DNA of 47,611 nt from an uncultured Saprospiraceae bacterium (GTDB taxonomy: Bacteria; Bacteroidota; Bacteroidia; Chitinophagales; Saprospiraceae), in NCBI GenBank assembly GCA_938028705.1, contig CALIZI010000352.1, positions 1 to 47,611 of the forward strand, given 5' to 3'. Within the stretch, counting starts at the first letter, position 1. Every line of letters starts with the position of its first letter. The notes below the pieces were generated by a model. That model was not told where the DNA came from and ran no database searches. It worked only from the letters and a program-made list of their open reading frames with translations. Below are positions 25,111 to 32,523 of this stretch, piece by piece. The position numbers and the translations under genes are program-made.

Positions 25111-25578
25111 TCAATACTCAATTTTATCTTGACTTTCGCTCCATTTTTTGAAACCTTCTATGGCTTCGTCGCGTAGCATTTGTTGGGTAAATAATTTGCG
25201 CTCGTTGATTGGTTTTGCGATTTCTTCGTAGATAAATTGGTCATCAAAATTAATATCCGCAGCATCTTCTTTGCTGTTGGCATAATAGATTTTATCGGGT
25301 CTTGCCCAGTAGATTGCCCCCAAACACATCGGGCAGGGTTCGCAACTTGTATAAACTTCACAGCCGTCTAACTGAAAGGTACTCAATGCTTTACAAGCAT
25401 TTCGTATGGCAACAACTTCGGCGTGTGCCGTCGGGTCATTGTCTGTGGTGACTTGATTGGCACCGCGAGCGATGATTTTTCCGTCTTTGACAATGACCGC
25501 CCCAAAAGGTCCACCTTTGCCCGTTTCTACATTTTCTATTGAGAGGCGTATGGCTTCTCGCATGAATTTTTCTTTCAT
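25111..25578 (-). CDS. guaD: Guanine deaminase (cytidine-deaminase fold)
   Basis: A 155-residue zinc deaminase of the small, B. subtilis GuaD type rather than the amidohydrolase type. Zinc site: HAEVVAI (His and the proton-shuttle Glu, about residue 52) and SCEPCPMCLGAIYWA (two Cys, about 82-90). MREAIRLSIENVETGKGGPFGAVIVKDG and the C-terminal ESQDKIEY are typical of guanine deaminases, which need an extended C-terminus to close the site. Placement between xdhC and xdhA supports guanine over tRNA adenosine as substrate: it makes xanthine for the next enzyme. Cytosine or tRNA deaminase is less likely from context. Confidence 0.88.
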   Translation of the reverse strand: MKEKFMREAIRLSIENVETGKGGPFGAVIVKDGKIIARGANQVTTDNDPTAHAEVVAIRNACKALSTFQLDGCEVYTSCEPCPMCLGAIYWARPDKIYYANSKEDAADINFDDQFIYEEIAKPINERKLFTQQMLRDEAIEGFKKWSESQDKIEY

Positions 25579-25648
25579 ATTTTTATTTTCGTAGCCTGGT
25601 GTTTTTTGCTAATCTCTTTATCGAAATAACGTGTCGATATAGCGTGGA

Positions 25649-25667
25649 CACGGGCTGGAAGCCCGTG
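25649..25667. repeat. Short hairpin CACGGGCT/AGCCCGTG
   Basis: An 8-bp perfect stem with a 3-base loop, flanked by GTAGC/GCTAC-like bases, located 9-27 bases beyond the xdhC stop codon. It may be a remnant of a larger dispersed hairpin or an attenuator between xdhC and guaD. Confidence 0.6.
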
Positions 25668-25675
25668 CTACGGTG

Positions 25676-26620
25676 CTACGTGTTTTTTACTTTTATGATT
25701 TCTGCGGCGATGCTGACAGCGATTTCTGTGGGTGTTTTACTGTTGATTTGAATGCCGATAGGGGAATGAAGTCGGTCAATATCCGCTTGTGCATAGCCTT
25801 GTTGGACTAAGGAGGCGAAGAGGGTTTTCATCTTTTCGCTGCTACCCATCACACCAAAATATTTTACTTTTTTATGTATTAATTGTTGGATACACAACTC
25901 GTCTGTTTTGTAGCCAAAAGACATCAAAATTACGTAAATATTTTCACCTTCGGGAATGTATTGGTCGATTTTTTTGTAATCAATAACTTGTTTTTTATGA
26001 GCAAATTCATTGTGTATCAAAGTGTTAAGCCCCGCTCTATCATCGAATATTTCAACATAAAACCCTAAGTCGCGCATCATTCGAGAGCAAGCCAAACCGA
26101 CATGCCCCGCACCTATAATATAGACGAAATGCCGAAATCCAAGCGGTTCTTTATAGGTCCATTCGTTTGTATTTTTTTGTAAAAAAAATGAATGTTGTAA
26201 TATATTTTTATCAAAAAAAACACCTCGCTCGTTCATTTCTATCATACCGAATTGCCCACTTTCGGATTGTTCGACAATATTTTTACAAAAATTTATATAT
26301 TCATTATTTAAATAATAAAAAGCAATCGTTTGTTCGCCTGAGCAAATCATACCGGAGCGGTCTTTGGCGATATTGGTTTGATGTATTTGGCGTTTGATGA
26401 AAGGTTTAAATATGCCTTTTTGCAATAAATATTTTGACAATTCGACCAGCTTATGTTCCATAAAACCACCACCGATAGAGCCACCCATTTCACCGTCTGC
26501 ACCGACCCACATCTTAAAGCCCTGCCTGCCCGGACTACTGCCTTCGCTGTGTATAACGACCATTAAGACGAGTGGCTTGTCTTGTTCTAATTGGGTCAAT
26601 ATATTCTTCCAAAATTGCAC
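25676..26620 (-). CDS. xdhC: XdhC-family molybdenum cofactor insertion protein
   Basis: A 314-residue protein. The N-terminal XdhC/CoxI domain includes VIHSEGSSPGRQGFKMWVGADGEMGGSIGGGFMEHKLVE (about 22-62). The C-terminal Rossmann domain has YIIGAGHVGLACSRMMRDLGFYVEIFDDR (about 167-197) and YFGVMGSSEKM near the end. XdhC proteins bind molybdenum cofactor, help its sulfuration and insert it into xanthine dehydrogenase. It is the first gene of the minus-strand purine group (xdhC, guaD, xdhA, xdhB), and no other Mo-cofactor gene is visible here. Its upstream region holds a 33-bp-arm inverted repeat shared with the small gene at 26827. Confidence 0.9.
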   Translation of the reverse strand: MQFWKNILTQLEQDKPLVLMVVIHSEGSSPGRQGFKMWVGADGEMGGSIGGGFMEHKLVELSKYLLQKGIFKPFIKRQIHQTNIAKDRSGMICSGEQTIAFYYLNNEYINFCKNIVEQSESGQFGMIEMNERGVFFDKNILQHSFFLQKNTNEWTYKEPLGFRHFVYIIGAGHVGLACSRMMRDLGFYVEIFDDRAGLNTLIHNEFAHKKQVIDYKKIDQYIPEGENIYVILMSFGYKTDELCIQQLIHKKVKYFGVMGSSEKMKTLFASLVQQGYAQADIDRLHSPIGIQINSKTPTEIAVSIAAEIIKVKNT

Positions 26621-26679
26621 AAGTTGTTGATTTATAGAATTTTAAGTACAATAAATACTATACATGAACCTCAAATCAT

Positions 26680-26839
26680 AACGTCTTTCTGAATTTATTT
26701 CAGAATCTCCCAAACTACCAGCACGATGTTAAATGTGGGCTACAAATTTGCATCTTATTATAAATCAACATATTAGAGCATTTTTCATCATTAGTTTTCC
26801 ATTGACTGGGAGATGCTGAAATAAATTCAGCAAGACGTT
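26680..26839. repeat. MITE-like inverted repeat with 33-base arms
   Basis: Arms 26680-26712 and 26807-26839 (AACGTCTTTCTGAATTTATT... and its complement) differ at only two symmetric positions. Each arm contains the imperfect palindrome CTGAATTTATTTCAG. The 94-base interior has no ORF. The right arm supplies the stop codon and last residues of the small minus-strand ORF at 26827. Confidence 0.85.
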
Positions 26840-27027
26840 TTCTCTTGGTGTTTTTGGATCATGTATAGTGGTATGCCATACTTTTTCATCAGTTCATTTT
26901 TCACATCTTCAAGTGGAATCACGCTGTCGGGATTATCTATATAATCCTGATAACGCTTGTCTAATTCAGACTTGATTTCATCAGATAATTCTCCCTGTGG
27001 ATTTAGTTCTATTCTATTTTTCATCAT
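26827..27027 (-). CDS. Small protein resembling an addiction-module antitoxin component
   Basis: From the ATG at 27027 it has 66 residues; a longer form from 27075 is possible. The segment ELSDEIKSELDKRYQDYIDNPDSVIPLEDVKNELMKKYG resembles the putative addiction module component family, in which ELdrRl...Pe..ip.eev...l is the core. No toxin gene is next to it, so if it is an antitoxin it is an orphan. Its final residues (KTSC) and TGA stop lie inside the arm of the 26680-26839 inverted repeat, so the natural C-terminus may have been replaced when that element inserted. Confidence 0.5.
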   Translation of the reverse strand: MMKNRIELNPQGELSDEIKSELDKRYQDYIDNPDSVIPLEDVKNELMKKYGIPLYMIQKHQEKTSC

Positions 27028-27171
27028 CAAAAAATCTATATAATTCGGTAATTCACAAAAACTAATGCGACGCAAGCCGGAGGCATTACGCTACGTTTTT
27101 TCTGCAATTTACAAGAAATTTATTAAATTCATTTTTTGATGTCAAAAACCCTTAAATTGCGACGATAAAAA

Positions 27172-28806
27172 ATGATTATGCATTTGTACAAATTTAGTGT
27201 TTTATTGGGTCTGTTGCTATGTTTTGGTGTTCAAATTTCTTGGGCGAATGATACCCTGACGACGGTGGTGGATTCGGTGGCAACGACTACGGATAGTGTA
27301 GCGGTATCTGCCATTCACAACCTTGATGTAGTGGAAGATGCAGGACCTTCTTTTTCCGAAAAATTATTGTCAAATAAAGGGCTGCCTGTGGTCGCGATTA
27401 TCTTTGCGATTTTTGCTTTATTATATTATACTTTTAAGTCTTTGTCGGATGGTGTAGAGAATTTTCTGGCGCGAGATGAAGGCTTAACCGCCGGTGAGCA
27501 ATTTGATTTAAAAGAAAAGTTATCACAATATGCCGCTACACGTAATGTACTGAAAATCATTACTCCTGTGATACTTTTGGCTTATTTGCTGTACGTTGCG
27601 GTGGTCGGTACGGGTATGCAAGGCTACGTGATGGAATGGCTCAATTTATTGGTTCGATGGGCGCATGTAGTGGCAGGTGTGATGTGGATTGGTGCGTCAT
27701 TTTATTTTATTTTTTTAGAAAATAATTTGAACAGAACAAAGGGGATTCGTGATGAACTCGCCGGAAATTTGTGGGCAGTACATGGCGGTGGTTTTTACTT
27801 TTTGGAGAAATATAAAGTCGCGCCAAAAGAGATTCCGAAGGATTTACATTGGTTCAAATATGAAGCATATTTTACCTTTTTGACGGGTTTTACGCTGATG
27901 ACGGTGGTGTATTATATGGATGCCAAAGCCTTTTTGATAGACCCTTCGGTGGCGGATATTCCGGTGTGGATGGGGATTATGATTGGCGTGGCTACGCTTG
28001 CACTCGGATGGGTGGTATATGACCTGATGTGTCGGTCGCCGCTGATTGAACGGCAAGGTTGGTTTGCGGTCGTAGGCTGCGTTCTGCTAACCGCTTTAGC
28101 GTATTTTTTGACGCATGTTTTTAATAGTCGTGCAGCGTATATTCACTTCGGCGCACTCATCGGAACTATCATGGTGGGCAATGTATATTTCAACATCATT
28201 CCGGCTCAAAAAGCGATGGTGCGCTCCGCTACGATAGGCGAACCCCTCGATGCTTCGCTTGGTAAAAAAGCCGGACAACGCTCGCTGCACAACAACTATT
28301 TTACCTTGCCCGTCATCTTCATTATGATTAGTAATCACTTTCCGATTACCTTCGGGCATCATTATAATTGGGTGATATTGATGGTGATTGGACTGGCGAG
28401 TGCGGGTGTGAAACACTACTGGAATTTGGTGGAACGCGGACTGGTGAAAACACATATTTTAGTGCTGTCGGTGGTGACGATATTGTCGTTGGCATTGGTG
28501 ACTTCTCCGGTGTTTGAGGAGACGATTGATAAGGCAATTCCGGTCTCTTTTGTAGAGGCAAATGCGATTATTCAAAGGCGTTGTGTGCAGTGTCATTCCG
28601 CAAGTCCGACCGACGACCAATGGACTTCCGCACCCAATGGCGTGATGTATGATACGCCCGAACAAATTCGTAATATGAGCGATAAAATCATGACCCGCGC
28701 AGTGCGATCAAAGACGATGCCACAGGGTAATAAAACGAAGATGACAGACGAGGAACGACTGATTTTGAAACGCTGGATTTTGCAAGGGTCGAAGATTGAC
28801 CAATGA
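27172..28806 (+). CDS. puuD: Membrane-bound urate oxidase PuuD with C-terminal cytochrome c domain
   Basis: A 544-residue protein with an N-terminal leader (LLGLLLCFGVQISWA), a membrane segment near 65, and about seven more membrane segments between residues 120 and 450. Conserved histidines occur in the family segments VRWAHVVAGVMWIGASFYFIFLENNL, AVHGGGFYFLEKYK, LHWFKYEAYFTFLTG and SNHFPITFGHHYNW. The C-terminal 75 residues form a periplasmic cytochrome c domain with one CVQCH haem site and a likely Met ligand (KTMPQGNKTKMT). PuuD is the known respiratory urate oxidase of Agrobacterium-type bacteria: it converts urate to 5-hydroxyisourate and feeds electrons to the cytochrome c chain rather than making peroxide. 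It lies divergent from the xanthine dehydrogenase operon, which makes its substrate. Confidence 0.9.
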   Translation: MIMHLYKFSVLLGLLLCFGVQISWANDTLTTVVDSVATTTDSVAVSAIHNLDVVEDAGPSFSEKLLSNKGLPVVAIIFAIFALLYYTFKSLSDGVENFLARDEGLTAGEQFDLKEKLSQYAATRNVLKIITPVILLAYLLYVAVVGTGMQGYVMEWLNLLVRWAHVVAGVMWIGASFYFIFLENNLNRTKGIRDELAGNLWAVHGGGFYFLEKYKVAPKEIPKDLHWFKYEAYFTFLTGFTLMTVVYYMDAKAFLIDPSVADIPVWMGIMIGVATLALGWVVYDLMCRSPLIERQGWFAVVGCVLLTALAYFLTHVFNSRAAYIHFGALIGTIMVGNVYFNIIPAQKAMVRSATIGEPLDASLGKKAGQRSLHNNYFTLPVIFIMISNHFPITFGHHYNWVILMVIGLASAGVKHYWNLVERGLVKTHILVLSVVTILSLALVTSPVFEETIDKAIPVSFVEANAIIQRRCVQCHSASPTDDQWTSAPNGVMYDTPEQIRNMSDKIMTRAVRSKTMPQGNKTKMTDEERLILKRWILQGSKIDQ

Positions 28807-28846
28807 CGGTGGACGAACGCTTTGCTCAACTCATTTGCGTAGATTC

Positions 28847-28931
28847 TACTCGTCTGACGAATGTTGTTATGAAATGCAGTGATTTATCTTATAAATATTC
28901 GCTCTTCACAAAGGAATTCGTCTGACGAGTA
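28847..28931. repeat. Inverted-repeat element, family A copy 2
   Basis: Inner arms TACTCGTCTGACGA (28847) and TTCGTCTGACGAGTA (to 28931) are identical to those of the 66-239 element, and the loop (TATGAAATGCAGTGATTTAT...) is clearly related to that copy. The outer arms (CTTTGCTCAACTC left; GGCAAAGTTAGGC right) pair less well than in copy 1. Located 40 bases after puuD. Confidence 0.8.
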
Positions 28932-29059
28932 TTCGCTTAGGCAAAGTTAGGCACATAGCCGATGAACGAATCTAACGCAAGAATAGAATGCGGTTTTCGC
29001 GGATTTTTTTGTTTTAAAAATGTCGATAGGACGAGGATAAAATACATTTTTTTTTGGCA

Positions 29060-29310
29060 TGTTTAGAAAAGCGGTTAACACTTTAGATAAACAAAAAATA
29101 ATGTATCCCGTTTGCTAAACTTTTCAAGTTTGGTAAACGTGAGTATATCACCGAAATTTGTAATCACCTAAATATCAGTGCTTTACTCCTCCGATAGCTA
29201 TCGGAGACCAAACTTTTTGAAGTTTAGCAAACGGATTTCTAAATGTTGTTTTTCATTTTAAAATAGAATAAAAAAGTGTCAACTACTTTTTCAGGAAATT
29301 TAAACATGCA
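29060..29310. repeat. Large inverted repeat (about 250 bp) upstream of the 450-residue protein gene
   Basis: Outer arms GCATGTTTAGAAAAGCGGTTAACACT (about 29060) and its imperfect complement ending TTTAAACATGC (about 29310) surround inner arms CCGTTTGCTAAACTTTTCAAG (29108) and CTTTTTGAAGTTTAGCAAACGG (to 29234). A CCGATAGCTATCGG hairpin lies near 29190-29204. Together with the element at 28847 it fills the 600-base gap between puuD and the next gene. Confidence 0.8.
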
Positions 29311-29378
29311 ATTTTTTTCATCTTAAAAATAGTGAATATTTCACCGTAAATCTTATCATTTTTTCCATAGCATTTTTG

Positions 29379-29386
29379 TAATTTTG
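29379..29386 (+). promoter_or_regulatory. -7 box (TAATTTTG) upstream of 29410
   Basis: TAATTTTG fits TAnnTTTG and lies 24 bases before the ATG at 29410, which would give a short leader. The -33 region is not clear. Confidence 0.4.
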
Positions 29387-29409
29387 TAAAAAATTAATAC
29401 ATAAAAATT

Positions 29410-30762
29410 ATGATGCAAGAATTAGTTAAGGACATTGATAAATGGTATGATGAGTATAATAAAAAAGAAGGTGTAGATGAACAACACGATTTTTTGTTGG
29501 AAACTTTGAGTGTTGATTTATCGGAAAAATTTAAGGATGAATCAGACTTTGGGAGTTTGGTCATAGATTTTTTGGGCGAGATCATTGACAGAAATAAAAA
29601 CTATGAAAAAGCCTTACTGTTTTTCAAAAAATATGCTGAATTACAACCGAATTTATATAAAAAAGGATTAAAATATTACGAATCGTATATTGTTGATTAT
29701 GAGTTATTTAATGATAACATAGCTGGTATAAAAAACATCGTTGATTACTATTATGAGGATGCTTCAAGTGCGATAGATGAGGCATTGACTTTTCAATCCA
29801 AAATCCAATATTGGAACTTAAACGAACCCGCCTATCGTATTGCCAAAAAGAATTATATGCCAGTTGCCAAAAATCCAGATTTTATAGGTAACGCAGCATT
29901 AGATTATGCCATAACAGTATATGCGGTAGGTTTGCAGGAGGCTTATGAAGTTTACTTGAAAACAGGAGAATTGGACCTCGAAAAAGCAAGGCAGGAAGGA
30001 CTTGCTTGTGAAATGAGAGAAACAGCATATACCACATTTGAAGATAGTATAAACAAAGAATTTTCCCTTGAAAGGCTAATATCAGAATTTGAGGAGGATA
30101 AGACAGATTGTACTTGGAATTTACGGATGTATTTTTATCAATATGCGTACAAAAAAGGCATTTCCTTTGGATTATCAGGGCTTATCTGGCAGGATTTGAT
30201 GGATTTTTGCTACGAGCATAAAAAAGGTGCTAAGTCATTTGATTCATTTTTCCAACTACGACATAACGCTTATGACGAACATCTGTCAAGTAAGCGGTTT
30301 TTGTTTTATCACAGGACACAAGAGATATGTGCGTCTTTGTGGGGAGCGGTATTTGTGTATGATTTTTTGCTTGAAAAAGAAGTCATCAACGAAAAAATTT
30401 ATCTGGAAGCTATAAAAACTATTGAGGCACTCAAATATCAGGTATTGAAAGGATTTTATCGGACTATCTGGACGACTTCATACATTCACAAAGTGTGGCC
30501 CAAACCCGACGGTGTCAGTCAGGTAGCGCATGATGCTGAAAAAGAGATTTTTGAAGCGAGTTTCAGGACTACGGAAGATATGAATCCCTTTATAGCTGCC
30601 CACCGCGAAGCCTATGATGCACTGCCCGACCACTACATGCCTCGCCCCGGCGAACGCAAAAGACAAAATTACGAAAAGAAACCACGCACACAGCGCAATC
30701 CCAAAAATGATGCTGCCCGAAAATTGCGTAAAAAACTAAAAAAGAAAAAGAAAAAAAGATAG
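29410..30762 (+). CDS. Unknown 450-residue helical protein with lysine-rich tail
   Basis: No family recognised. The protein is soluble, acidic to neutral and mostly helical, with TPR-like pieces near the start (FLGEIIDRNKNYEKALLFFKKYAELQPNLYKKGLKYY). Aromatic-rich segments follow (IQYWNLNEPAYRIAKKNYMPVAKNPDFIG, KVWPKPDGVSQVAHDAEKEIF). The last 45 residues are strongly basic and probably disordered (RPGERKRQNYEKKP ... AARKLRKKLKKKKKKR), as in nucleic-acid- or ribosome-binding tails. The stop codon overlaps the GTG start of allantoinase by one base (TAGTG), so the two are translationally coupled. That coupling suggests a link to purine breakdown, or only shared transcription. An ATG at 29413 is an alternative start. 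Confidence 0.6.
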   Translation: MMQELVKDIDKWYDEYNKKEGVDEQHDFLLETLSVDLSEKFKDESDFGSLVIDFLGEIIDRNKNYEKALLFFKKYAELQPNLYKKGLKYYESYIVDYELFNDNIAGIKNIVDYYYEDASSAIDEALTFQSKIQYWNLNEPAYRIAKKNYMPVAKNPDFIGNAALDYAITVYAVGLQEAYEVYLKTGELDLEKARQEGLACEMRETAYTTFEDSINKEFSLERLISEFEEDKTDCTWNLRMYFYQYAYKKGISFGLSGLIWQDLMDFCYEHKKGAKSFDSFFQLRHNAYDEHLSSKRFLFYHRTQEICASLWGAVFVYDFLLEKEVINEKIYLEAIKTIEALKYQVLKGFYRTIWTTSYIHKVWPKPDGVSQVAHDAEKEIFEASFRTTEDMNPFIAAHREAYDALPDHYMPRPGERKRQNYEKKPRTQRNPKNDAARKLRKKLKKKKKKR

Positions 30763-32108
30763 TGACCAAAATCACCTTACATAGCACTCGCGTACTCACA
30801 TCCGAAGGCTTAACTGACGCAAGCATTTTCGTAGAAAATGGTAAAATAACTGCCATAGAAAAAGGCTTGGCAAAACGCGAAGGCTACACTTTCGAGGACT
30901 GCAAAAACGCCGTCATCATGCCTGCACTGATAGACGCACATGTACACATCAACGAACCCGGACGCACCGAATGGGAAGGCTTCGATACAGCTACAAAAGC
31001 CGCCGCTGCGGGAGGTATCGGCACGCTGATTGATATGCCGCTCAACTCTACACCTGTCACTACCACAGTAGCTGCCTTGAAGGAAAAACAGTCGGCTGCG
31101 AAAGGCAAAATTCATGTTAATTGCGGATTTTGGGGTGGTGTAGTGCCGGATAATGTCGGAGATTTGGATGCACTGTTGGCAGCGGGTGTGTTTGGGATAA
31201 AAGCCTTTTTGACACACTCCGGCATTGATGATTTTCCTAATGTGACAGAAGCGGATTTGCGAAAGGCATTGCCCATTTTGAAACGACATAATGTGATGCT
31301 GTTGGTGCATTGTGAATTGGATGAAGCACACGAAGATTTGACATTATTGGAGAATAATCCGACGAGTTACGCTGCGTATTTGAAGTCAAGACCGCGAGCA
31401 TGGGAAGATAATGCGATTGATTTAATGATTCGTTTGTGTAAAGAATTTGACGTAAAAATTCACATTGTCCATCTTTCTTCTTCTAATAGTATTTCTAATA
31501 TACAAATAGCTAAAAATCAAGGGCTTCAACTCACAACAGAGACTTGCCCGCAGTATCTTTTCTTTAATGCAGAGAATATTCCTGATGCTGCTACTGCCTT
31601 CAAATGTGCGCCCCCTATCCGCGAAGCCGAGAATAATGAACAACTTTGGAATGCTTTGAAAAACGGCACAATAGACTTCATCGTAACCGACCACTCCCCT
31701 GCCCCACCGGAATTGAAAGCGATAGATTCGGGTAATTTTAAAACGGCTTGGGGCGGTATCGCGGGGCTACAATTCAGCTTGCCTGTGGTGTGGACAAAAG
31801 CCAAAGAAAAAGGTTTTTCGATTGCCGATATTTCACGATTGATGACTACGAATATTGCGCGATTTTTGAATTTGGAGGATAAAAAAGGAAAAATACAGGA
31901 AGGCTATGACGCAGACTTGGTCGTGTGGCATCCCGAAGCCGAATTTACAGTCACCAAAGACATCATTCAGCATCGACATAAGGTGACTCCTTATGAAAAT
32001 CTGACTTTATCGGGCGTGGTCGAAAAAACATTTATTGGTGGTCACAAAGTATATGATTCGGGTGCGTTTTTGGCTTTGGGGAAAGGGCAAATTTTGGATA
32101 AATTATAA
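30762..32108 (+). CDS. allB: Allantoinase
   Basis: A 448-residue cyclic amidohydrolase with a GTG start overlapping the previous stop by one base. Metal-site and family motifs: DAHVHINEPGRTEWEGFDTATKAAAAGGIGTLIDMPLNS (about residues 58-96), the likely carbamylated Lys in GIKAFLTHSG (about 147), VHCELDE, IHIVHLSS, CPQYLFFNAENIPDAATAFKCAPPIR and VTDHSPAPPELK, then AWGGIAGLQFSLPVVWT. INEPGRTEWEG, CAPPIR and AWGGI separate allantoinase from dihydroorotase. It opens the allantoin ring to allantoate. It continues the pathway from xanthine dehydrogenase and PuuD; the 5-hydroxyisourate hydrolase and OHCU decarboxylase steps are not encoded here. Its stop codon lies inside a 68-bp palindrome. Confidence 0.92.
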   Translation: MTKITLHSTRVLTSEGLTDASIFVENGKITAIEKGLAKREGYTFEDCKNAVIMPALIDAHVHINEPGRTEWEGFDTATKAAAAGGIGTLIDMPLNSTPVTTTVAALKEKQSAAKGKIHVNCGFWGGVVPDNVGDLDALLAAGVFGIKAFLTHSGIDDFPNVTEADLRKALPILKRHNVMLLVHCELDEAHEDLTLLENNPTSYAAYLKSRPRAWEDNAIDLMIRLCKEFDVKIHIVHLSSSNSISNIQIAKNQGLQLTTETCPQYLFFNAENIPDAATAFKCAPPIREAENNEQLWNALKNGTIDFIVTDHSPAPPELKAIDSGNFKTAWGGIAGLQFSLPVVWTKAKEKGFSIADISRLMTTNIARFLNLEDKKGKIQEGYDADLVVWHPEAEFTVTKDIIQHRHKVTPYENLTLSGVVEKTFIGGHKVYDSGAFLALGKGQILDKL

Positions 32109-32168
32109 AACGTATTAAACGTAGGGACAGGGCATGCCCTGTCCCTACGTTTAATACGTTTTATAATT
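32101..32168. repeat. Perfect 68-bp palindrome spanning two convergent stop codons
   Basis: Every base from 32101 to 32134 pairs with 32168 to 32135. The centre is GTAGGGACAGGGCATGCCCTGTCCCTAC, and the outer arms are AATTATAAAACGTATTAAAC and complement. It contains the TAA stops of allantoinase (32106-32108) and of the convergent gene (32161-32163). It can act as a terminator in both directions. A sister palindrome with the same centre is at 36408-36473. Confidence 0.95.
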
Positions 32169-32442
32169 CATTTGAAACAGGATGCTTTTTTGGTAAAGTG
32201 AGCGGTTTAATATAACGCTTCTCCATACCTAGCTTTTCTGCAATCGCATCTAAACGTTCTTTAATACGAGCCATATCATCTATCCATGCTTGTTGCACTT
32301 CGTCCTGCTCGGCTTCACTTAGATTATTAAAATCATCTAAAAGTTTTTTCTCAAATGCCTTTTCGTCTTCTTCCGAAGAAATCTTAGTGAATCTATCAAA
32401 ACTTTCCTTTATAAATTGATGCTGTATTATATCTTTATTCAT
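32161..32442 (-). CDS. Small acidic helical protein, unknown
   Basis: A protein of 93 residues from the ATG at 32442 (MNKDIIQHQF); the in-frame ATG at 32484 adds 14 atypical residues. It is almost wholly helical and rich in Glu, Asp and Lys (SSEEDEKAFEKKLLDDFNNLSEAEQDEVQQAWIDDMARIKERLDAIAEKLG), with a basic, proline-containing tail. The LSEAEQDEVQQAWIDDMARIKERLD stretch superficially resembles addiction-module antitoxins but lacks the full motif. Real-gene status is supported by composition and by the stop codon placed symmetrically with that of allantoinase. Function unknown. Confidence 0.5.
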   Translation of the reverse strand: MNKDIIQHQFIKESFDRFTKISSEEDEKAFEKKLLDDFNNLSEAEQDEVQQAWIDDMARIKERLDAIAEKLGMEKRYIKPLTLPKKHPVSNEL

Positions 32443-32523
32443 ATTTCGACATACATTAAAAGAATTTTCATAAAAAACATTCACGTCATATATTTTTACA
32501 TTTTACATTTATTATTTTACATT

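Noticed and set aside
30762-32108. Dihydroorotase instead of allantoinase
   Set aside because: INEPGRTEWEG, KCAPPIR and AWGGI are allantoinase-type, and the neighbours are purine catabolism genes.
32161-32442. Antitoxin call for the small acidic protein
   Set aside because: Only a loose likeness in one helix; the full addiction-module motif and a toxin neighbour are missing, so it is left as unknown.
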